Assembly (NCBI RefSeq): GCF_903853455.1
Contig: NZ_CAINTR010000184.1
Location: 1-39,140 of the forward strand
Direction: 5' to 3'
DNA: 39,140 bases
From: an uncultured Magnetospirillum sp.
GTDB taxonomy: Bacteria; Pseudomonadota; Alphaproteobacteria; Rhodospirillales; Magnetospirillaceae
Below the pieces are notes generated by a model, which saw nothing but the letters and a program-made list of their open reading frames with translations, made no database searches and was not told where the DNA came from. How positions within the stretch are numbered: position 1 is the stretch's first letter; each line of letters begins with the position of its first letter. The position numbers were made by a program, and so were the translations under genes. Shown one piece after another: positions 33,695-39,140 of this stretch.

Positions 33695-34279
33695 ATGCCG
33701 CCACGAGGTCGTCCGCGCGTCGATGAAGTGATCCTGGACCACGCCCTGCGCCTGTTCTATGGCGAGGGCATCCGCTCCACCGGCGTCGATCGCATCATCG
33801 CCGAAGCCGGCGTGGCGGGGATGAGCTTCTACCGCAACTTCAAATCCAAGGACGGATTGGTCGCCGCCGTGCTGAAGCGGCGCGACGAGACCTGGATGGC
33901 GTGGTTGCGGGACGTGGTGGAGGCCGGCGAGGCGAGCCCGCGCCAGCGGCTGCTGCGGGTGTTCGACGCCCTGGATGCGTGGTTCGGCCGCGCCGACTTT
34001 CACGGCTGCATGTTCATCAACGCCGCCGGCGAGTTCGCCGACCCCGCCAGCACCGCCCGGCGGGCGGCGGCCGATCACAAGCGCCAGCTCAAATCCTATC
34101 TCGGCGGCTTGGCGGATCAGGCGGGCCTGCCCGAGGCCACCGCCGCCATGCTGTTCCTGCTGGCCGAGGGCGCCATCGTCGCCGCCTTCGTCCAGGGCGA
34201 CCGCGACGCGGCCCGAACGGCGCGCCAGGCCGCCGAAATCGTCATGTCCTCCCCCCTCGCGAAGGAGCTTCCGCCATGA
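33695..34279 (+). CDS. TetR/AcrR family transcriptional regulator
   Basis: A 194-residue repressor-type protein. The N-terminal helix-turn-helix reads ILDHALRLFYGEGIRSTGVDRIIAEAGVAGMSFYRNFKSKDGLV, classic for TetR. The C-terminal ligand domain (HGCMFINAAGEFADPAS) resembles the branch whose members often control neighbouring enzymes acting on small electrophiles. It starts with MPPRGRPRVDE, and its stop overlaps the DJ-1 family gene by ATGA, so the two form one transcript under the upstream palindrome. Confidence 0.9.
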   Translation: MPPRGRPRVDEVILDHALRLFYGEGIRSTGVDRIIAEAGVAGMSFYRNFKSKDGLVAAVLKRRDETWMAWLRDVVEAGEASPRQRLLRVFDALDAWFGRADFHGCMFINAAGEFADPASTARRAAADHKRQLKSYLGGLADQAGLPEATAAMLFLLAEGAIVAAFVQGDRDAARTARQAAEIVMSSPLAKELPP

Positions 34280-34932
34280 CCCCACGCCCCGGATTCCGCC
34301 TCGGCATCTATGTGTTCAAGGATGCCGAAATCATCGATTACGCCGCCCCCCACGGCGTCATATCGGTGGCGCGGCGCTTCGACCCCGAGTTGGAGGCCTT
34401 CCTGATCGCCGATGCCATGCGGCCGGTTCAGACCCAGGCCGGCTTTACCGTTCTGCCCAATTACAGCTTCGCCGACCGTCCGGCCATGGACGCCTTCCTG
34501 ATTCCGGGCGGCTTCGGCACCCGCCAGGAGATGCGGAATCAGCGCCTGCACGACTTTATTCGCGCGCTGCCGGCCGAAACCCTGCTGACCAGCGTCTGCA
34601 CCGGGTCGTGGATCTATGGCGCCATGGGGCTGCTGGACGGGGTGGCCGCCACCAACCGCAAGGAACCCGACCGGCTGGAAGCCTCCGGCGCCGGCATGGT
34701 GCCCATCGACCGGTTGGCCAGGATCGCGCCGAAGTGCCGCATCAGCCGGGCGCGGGTGGTGGATGCCGGGCGTATCGTCACCGCCGGCGGCATCGCCTCC
34801 GGCATGGAGATGGGCCTCCACCTGCTGCGCCGGGCCGGCTATGGCGAGGACTTCATCACCGAGGTGGCCCGGGTGATGGAATATGCCGCCGCCTACGAAA
34901 CCTATCGCGGCGACATCGAATACGCCGCCTGA
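34276..34932 (+). CDS. DJ-1/PfpI family protein, isonitrile hydratase-like
   Basis: A 218-residue class I glutamine-amidotransferase-like protein. The nucleophile elbow is Cys108 followed by Thr in TSVCTGSWIYGAMGLLDG, and Asp21 lies in EIIDYAAPHGV. The C-T pair plus N-terminal Asp is the arrangement of isonitrile hydratase (InhA), which converts isonitriles to formamides. The segment after the elbow, ATNRKEPDRLE, departs from the common ATTHW form, so other DJ-1 functions such as a transcriptional or glyoxalase-like role remain possible. It is coupled to the TetR gene and converges on the cyanate operon. Confidence 0.8.
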   Translation: MTPRPGFRLGIYVFKDAEIIDYAAPHGVISVARRFDPELEAFLIADAMRPVQTQAGFTVLPNYSFADRPAMDAFLIPGGFGTRQEMRNQRLHDFIRALPAETLLTSVCTGSWIYGAMGLLDGVAATNRKEPDRLEASGAGMVPIDRLARIAPKCRISRARVVDAGRIVTAGGIASGMEMGLHLLRRAGYGEDFITEVARVMEYAAAYETYRGDIEYAA

Positions 34933-34942
34933 GCGGGAGGTC

Positions 34943-34971
34943 CCCCTCTCCCTCCAGGGAGAGGGGCCTTT
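34943..34971 (+). terminator. Hairpin terminator between the DJ-1 and cyanase genes
   Basis: A perfect 10-bp stem (CCCCTCTCCC at 34943-34952 with its complement at 34957-34966) closes a TCCA loop and is followed by CCTTT on the plus strand. The T-run is short. It lies in the 43 bp between two converging genes and may block read-through from the DJ-1 side. Confidence 0.6.
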
Positions 34972-34975
34972 GGTC

Positions 34976-35425
34976 TCAATAGCGCTTGTAGGACAGGAAC
35001 TTGCCCGACATGGCGAGCTTCACCCGGTCACCCTTGGGATCGGGCTGGCGTTCCATGGTCATGTCGAAGTCGATGGCCGACATGATGCCGTCGCCGAACT
35101 CTTCCTGGATCAGTTCCTTGAAGGTGGTGCCGTAGACCATCACCAACTCGTAGAAACGATAGATCAGCGGATCGGTGGGCGGCATGGTGGTCAGCGAACC
35201 ACGATAGGGAATCTCCGCCAGCAGCGACGCCGCGGCGGGCGGCAGGCCCAGCAGGTCGCAGGCCTTGTAGGCCTCGGCCTTGTCCAGGGTCATCTGCCCC
35301 AGCAGGGCGGCGGTGATGACGATGGGGGAGACGGCAGGATTGATCGCGGCGGCGATGTCCTTCCAGGATTTGCCGCTGTTGCGCTTGGCGTCGCGGACCA
35401 GTTGGGTAACGTCGTCGCGGGTCAT
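34976..35425 (-). CDS. cynS: Cyanase (cyanate hydratase)
   Basis: A 149-residue enzyme that converts cyanate and bicarbonate to ammonia and CO2. The catalytic residues align with the E. coli enzyme at an offset of six: Arg90 and Glu93 in YRFYELVMVYG and Ser116 in GDGIMSAIDF. The N-terminal helical domain contains the characteristic VITAALLGQMTL. I chose ATG 35425, which has GGAG upstream; ATG 35440 in frame would add five residues and overlap the ATPase gene. It is the last gene of the four-gene cyanate operon and supplies nitrogen from the imported cyanate. Confidence 0.95.
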   Translation of the reverse strand: MTRDDVTQLVRDAKRNSGKSWKDIAAAINPAVSPIVITAALLGQMTLDKAEAYKACDLLGLPPAAASLLAEIPYRGSLTTMPPTDPLIYRFYELVMVYGTTFKELIQEEFGDGIMSAIDFDMTMERQPDPKGDRVKLAMSGKFLSYKRY

Positions 35426-35426
35426 G

Positions 35427-36320
35427 TCAGGCTGCTCCATGATTGTTGCGGAGGGGGCTGGATGCGGTCACGTCGGACTCCGGGCCGTCCAGGCCCGGCG
35501 TGGTGAGGCGGGGATGGCGGGGATCGAAATCGGCGTTGGCGCGGTCGAACTGCTTGGACCGGTCCACCAGGAATTCGATCAGATGGTTGCGGATGCGGTA
35601 ATAGTGGGGATGCCGGTGCAGGTCGGTGCGCGACCGGTTGCGGGGCATGGTGTTGACCACGATCTCGGCGATGACGGCGTGCGGCCCGTTGGTCATCAGA
35701 ATGATCTTGTCGGCCAGCAGGATGGCCTCGTCCACGTCATGGGTGATCATGAACACGGTCTGCTCGGTCTCGTGGCAGATGCGCAGGACCTCGTCCTGAA
35801 GCGTGCCCCGCGTCAGGGCGTCGAGCGCGCTGAAGGGCTCGTCCATCAGCAGCATCTTGGGCTCGATGGACAGGGCGCGGGCGATGCCGACCCGCTGGCG
35901 CATGCCGCCGGACAACTGGGCCGGCTTCTTGTCGGCGGCGCCGGCCAGCCCCACCAGATCGATGAATTTCAAGGCGTGGGCGCGGCGCTTGGCCCCACTC
36001 CAGTCGGGCCAGCGCGACTTGACCGCGAAGCCCACATTGTCGAGCACGGTCATCCAGGGCATCAGAGCGTGGCTCTGGAAGATCACGGCGCGATCCAGCG
36101 ACGGGCCGGAAATTTCCCGCCCCCCCATCAGGATGGCGCCTTCGCTGGCCTCCTCCAGTCCGGCCAGGGCGTTGAGGATGGTGGTCTTGCCGCAGCCGGA
36201 ATGGCCGATCAGGCAGACGAACTCGCCCTTGTCGATGGCGAAGTGCAGATGCTCGAACACCGGGGTGTCGCCATAGACCTTGGCCAGATCCTCGATGCTG
36301 ATGAAGGGGTGTCCGGTCAT
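35427..36320 (-). CDS. Cyanate/nitrate-type ABC transporter ATPase
   Basis: A 297-residue ATPase of the NrtD/CynD/TauB group: Walker A GHSGCGKTT, Q-loop VIFQSHALMPWMTV, signature LSGGMRQRVGIARAL, Walker B MLLMDEPFSALD and the switch His in MITHDVDEA. A C-terminal extension (HPHYYRIRNHLIEFLVDRSKQF) is characteristic of the Nrt/Cyn branch. It begins 4 bp after the permease stop and ends next to cynS. It energises the permease encoded just upstream. Confidence 0.92.
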   Translation of the reverse strand: MTGHPFISIEDLAKVYGDTPVFEHLHFAIDKGEFVCLIGHSGCGKTTILNALAGLEEASEGAILMGGREISGPSLDRAVIFQSHALMPWMTVLDNVGFAVKSRWPDWSGAKRRAHALKFIDLVGLAGAADKKPAQLSGGMRQRVGIARALSIEPKMLLMDEPFSALDALTRGTLQDEVLRICHETEQTVFMITHDVDEAILLADKIILMTNGPHAVIAEIVVNTMPRNRSRTDLHRHPHYYRIRNHLIEFLVDRSKQFDRANADFDPRHPRLTTPGLDGPESDVTASSPLRNNHGAA

Positions 36321-36324
36321 GGGC

Positions 36325-37164
36325 TTACTCCGGGTAGGTGACCAGCTTGACCAGACGGGCGAGAATCAGGTCCAGGACCATGCCCACCAGACCGATGACC
36401 AGGATGGCGTTGATGACATTGGTGATGGACAGGTTGTTCCACTCGTTCCAGACGAAGTAGCCGATGCCGGTGCCGCCCACCAACATCTCGGCGGCGACGA
36501 TCACCAGCCAGGCGATGCCGATGGAAATGCGCATGCCGGTCAGGATGGTGGGGGCGGCGGCCGGCAGGATGACCCGGAAGGCCTTGCGAAAGGGGCCGAC
36601 CTCCAGGGTGCGGGCGACGTTCAGCCACTCCTTGCGCACCGCCGCCACGCCGAAGGCGGTGTTCAGCAGCATGGGCCACAGCGAGCAGATGAAGATGACG
36701 AAGATGGCCGAGGTGGCGGAATCCTTGATGGTGTAGAGCGCCAGCGGCATCCAGGCCAGCGGCGAGATGGGCTTCAACACCTGGAAGAACGGGTCCAGCG
36801 CCCGGTGCATCAGCGGGCTCATGCCGATCAGGAAGCCCAGCGGCAGCGCCACCGCCACCGCCAGGCCGAAGCCGCCCAGCACCCGCGCCAGGGAGAAGAT
36901 CAACTGGATGCCCAATCCCTTGTCGTTGGGGCCGTTGTCGTAGAAGGCATGGCTCAGATGCCACCAGAACTTGCCCAGCACCTCGGCGGGGCCGGGGAAG
37001 GCCGACTTGCCCTCCACCGCCGTGGCGCCCATCAGGCGGGCGTATTCCGGGTCCAGATTGGCGGTCGGGGCGGTCCCTTGCGTGCCCAGATGCCACAGCA
37101 GCAGGAAGCCGGCCAGCAGCGCCACCGAGACGATGGCGGCGCGAAGGCGAAGCGAGGATATCAT
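36325..37164 (-). CDS. Cyanate/nitrate-type ABC transporter permease
   Basis: A 279-residue inner-membrane protein of the NrtB/SsuC type. It has an N-terminal helix, a periplasmic loop and about five further helices. The cytoplasmic EAA loop reads EWLNVARTLEVGPFRKAFRVILPAAAP, the docking site for the ATPase. Only 2 bp separate it from the binding-protein gene, indicating one transcript and close coupling. Confidence 0.92.
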   Translation of the reverse strand: MISSLRLRAAIVSVALLAGFLLLWHLGTQGTAPTANLDPEYARLMGATAVEGKSAFPGPAEVLGKFWWHLSHAFYDNGPNDKGLGIQLIFSLARVLGGFGLAVAVALPLGFLIGMSPLMHRALDPFFQVLKPISPLAWMPLALYTIKDSATSAIFVIFICSLWPMLLNTAFGVAAVRKEWLNVARTLEVGPFRKAFRVILPAAAPTILTGMRISIGIAWLVIVAAEMLVGGTGIGYFVWNEWNNLSITNVINAILVIGLVGMVLDLILARLVKLVTYPE

Positions 37165-37166
37165 GG

Positions 37167-38549
37167 CTAGCTCCGCTTGATGGCGAAGCTGTCGATATAC
37201 TCCCGGGGTTTGCCGGGATCGAACTCCTTGCCCATGATGACGTGCTTCTTGAAGCTTTCATTGGGGGGCGTCAGGCCGGCCTCCCGCATGGCCCGGTTGG
37301 CGTCCACCGCCAGATAGACCTGGGTGGCGACGCTGCCGTAGTTGATGTCTTCCTTCAGTTGGCCCCAGCGGCGCATCTGGGTCAGAATCCACACCGCCAT
37401 GGACTGCCAGGGGAAGGGTTCGAAGCCGATGCGGTCGGGGACCTTGCGGATATTGCCCAACCCGTCGGCGAAGGTGCCGGTCAGCACCTGTTCCACCACC
37501 GTCACCGGCTGGTTCAGATAGTTGGCGGGAGCGATGGCGGCGGCGATCTCCTTGCGGTTCTCCGCCTTGGTGGCATAGGCGGTGGCATCGACGATGGAGC
37601 GCAGCAGGGCCTGGAAGGTGTTGGGGTTTTGGGTGACGAATTCGCGGCTGGCGGAAAAGGCGCAGCAGGGATGGCCGTCCCAGATCTCCTTGGACAGGAT
37701 GTGGATGAAGCCCACCCCGTCATAGACGGCGCGCTGGTTGACCGGGTCGGGCGCCAGGAAGCCGTCGATATTGTCGGCGCGCAGATTGGCGACCATTTCC
37801 GGCGGCGGCACGGCGCGGATCTGCACATCCTTGTCGGGATCGATACCGTGCTCGGCCAGGAAATAGCGCAGCAGGTAATTGTGCATGGAATAGTCGAAGG
37901 GAACGGCGAGCTTGAAGCCCTTCCAGTCCTTGGGATCGCGCCGGTCCTTGTGCTTCATGGCCAGCGTGATGGCCTGGCCGTTGATGTTCTCGATGGCCGG
38001 CATGGTCCACGGCACCGGGTTGGACCCCACCCCCAGCGAGATGGCCAACGGCATGGGCGACAGCATGTGGGCGGCGTCGTATTCCTTGTTCATGGCCTTG
38101 TCGCGGATGATGGCCCAGCCGGCGGTCTTGATCACCTCGGCATTGAGGCCGTACTTCGAATAGAAGCCCATGGGCTGGGCCATGATGATGGGAGTGGCGC
38201 AGGTGATGGGGATGAAGCCGATCTTGACGTCCTTCTTCTCCAGCGGGCCGATCGTCCCGGCGGCGAAGGCCTCCTTGGCGGCGGCCAGGGGAAAGAACTG
38301 GGACACGGCGGCCAGCGCGGTGGAGGCGCCCACCGTCTTCAGGAAGTTGCGCCGGGTGGTGTCGTCGGGGAACAGGGCCCGCATCACCGCCTGATCGATG
38401 ATCCGGCCATAACGGCTGTCCTCGTCGGCGGCGGCGCTGGCGCGCTGGCCGGCGGCTTCGGCGTCGTGGGCCGTCTGGCTGGCATGCTTGCCGCAGGAAC
38501 AGCGCGTCAACCGGCTGCCGGGGTCGAAAGCGTCATCGAACATGGCCAT
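37167..38549 (-). CDS. Cyanate/nitrate-type substrate-binding protein with Tat signal
   Basis: A 460-residue binding protein of the NrtA/CmpA family. Unusually long for a signal region, about 62 residues precede a consensus twin-arginine motif (TTRRNFLK, arginines 66-67); within them is a Cys-rich RCSCGKHASQ segment. The mature domain starts with VKIGFIPITCATPIIMAQ and continues with the family blocks LAVPFDYSMHNYLLRYFLAEHG and DGFLAPDPVNQRAVYDG. ATG 38549 has AAGGAGAGG upstream. Tat export means the protein is folded before export. Cyanate as the ligand is inferred from cynS at the end of the operon; NrtA relatives bind nitrate, nitrite or bicarbonate. Confidence 0.9.
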   Translation of the reverse strand: MAMFDDAFDPGSRLTRCSCGKHASQTAHDAEAAGQRASAAADEDSRYGRIIDQAVMRALFPDDTTRRNFLKTVGASTALAAVSQFFPLAAAKEAFAAGTIGPLEKKDVKIGFIPITCATPIIMAQPMGFYSKYGLNAEVIKTAGWAIIRDKAMNKEYDAAHMLSPMPLAISLGVGSNPVPWTMPAIENINGQAITLAMKHKDRRDPKDWKGFKLAVPFDYSMHNYLLRYFLAEHGIDPDKDVQIRAVPPPEMVANLRADNIDGFLAPDPVNQRAVYDGVGFIHILSKEIWDGHPCCAFSASREFVTQNPNTFQALLRSIVDATAYATKAENRKEIAAAIAPANYLNQPVTVVEQVLTGTFADGLGNIRKVPDRIGFEPFPWQSMAVWILTQMRRWGQLKEDINYGSVATQVYLAVDANRAMREAGLTPPNESFKKHVIMGKEFDPGKPREYIDSFAIKRS

Positions 38550-38662
38550 GGCTCTACCTCTCCTTGGTCGGAACAACCCGAACAGACCTACAGCAAGAGG
38601 CTTGCCAACCGCCGGAAGAGGCGGGAACGGCGGAAATCGGGCGGTGGCGGCGAAGGGACGAG

Positions 38663-39140
<478 letters not shown>

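Noticed and set aside
31219-33726. 835-codon plus-strand open frame across the PP2C gene
   Set aside because: It is a shadow of the minus-strand REC-PP2C-HATPase gene, which has clear motifs. The shadow has none and simply runs on into an alternative frame of the receiver gene.

Overview
The window reads as chromosomal DNA from a GC-rich, flagellated or otherwise chemotactic alphaproteobacterium. The gene types (TRAP transporter, several IclR/TetR regulators, many sensory proteins, CheW and a methyl-accepting chemotaxis protein, ovoA, Nrt-type cyanate operon) and the strong GC bias at third codon positions fit the Rhodospirillales, for example a Magnetospirillum-like organism. The genus is an inference. 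No rRNA, tRNA, CRISPR array or complete mobile element was seen. Both ends look rearranged: the left end carries a visibly AT-richer, 5'-truncated acyltransferase, and the right end runs into an inverted fragment of an IS21-type transposase (IstA) that cuts a PAS-domain gene.

Layout. 1-2.0 kb: remnant plus truncated O-acyltransferase/SGNH protein. 2.1-4.7 kb: radical SAM protein (minus) diverging from a YegD-type Hsp70 ATPase. 4.7-9.7 kb: four-gene ABC-2 export operon of the YbhG-F-S-R type. 9.8-12.5 kb: cheW and a chemoreceptor ending in a strong terminator. 12.5-18.9 kb: IclR regulator diverging from a tightly packed operon ubiD-dctP-dctQ-dctM-ubiX-flavin split-barrel gene, which looks like uptake plus prenyl-FMN-dependent decarboxylation of an aromatic or unsaturated acid. 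18.9-24.4 kb: large sensor histidine kinase (minus), FecR-domain exported protein (plus), ovoA for ovothiol synthesis (minus). 24.6-31 kb: Zn alcohol dehydrogenase, cbpM-cbpA co-chaperone pair, a PgaD-like membrane protein, AsmA-family protein, a small P/Y-rich lipoprotein and a Spy-like periplasmic protein. 30.8-33.6 kb: STAS protein and a REC-PP2C-HATPase protein (partner-switching pair, HsbA/HsbR-like) diverging from a two-receiver response regulator. 33.7-34.9 kb: TetR regulator and DJ-1/PfpI protein. 35-38.7 kb: cyanate operon (Tat-exported binding protein, permease, ATPase, cyanase) diverging from the truncated PAS gene.

The most unusual non-coding signal is an 11-bp element, GTASTTTCCGA (S = G or C), found four times between 25.8 and 30.8 kb. 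Each copy lies in or at the edge of an intergenic region and points at the start of a gene: alcohol dehydrogenase, cbpA, pgaD-like and spy-like. Three of the four sit 118-122 bp from the start codon. This looks like a local regulon of stress or envelope genes under one activator. Other candidate control sites are twin palindromes exactly 20 bp apart in front of ubiD, a palindrome in front of the TetR gene, and three palindromes between the cyanate operon and the PAS gene.
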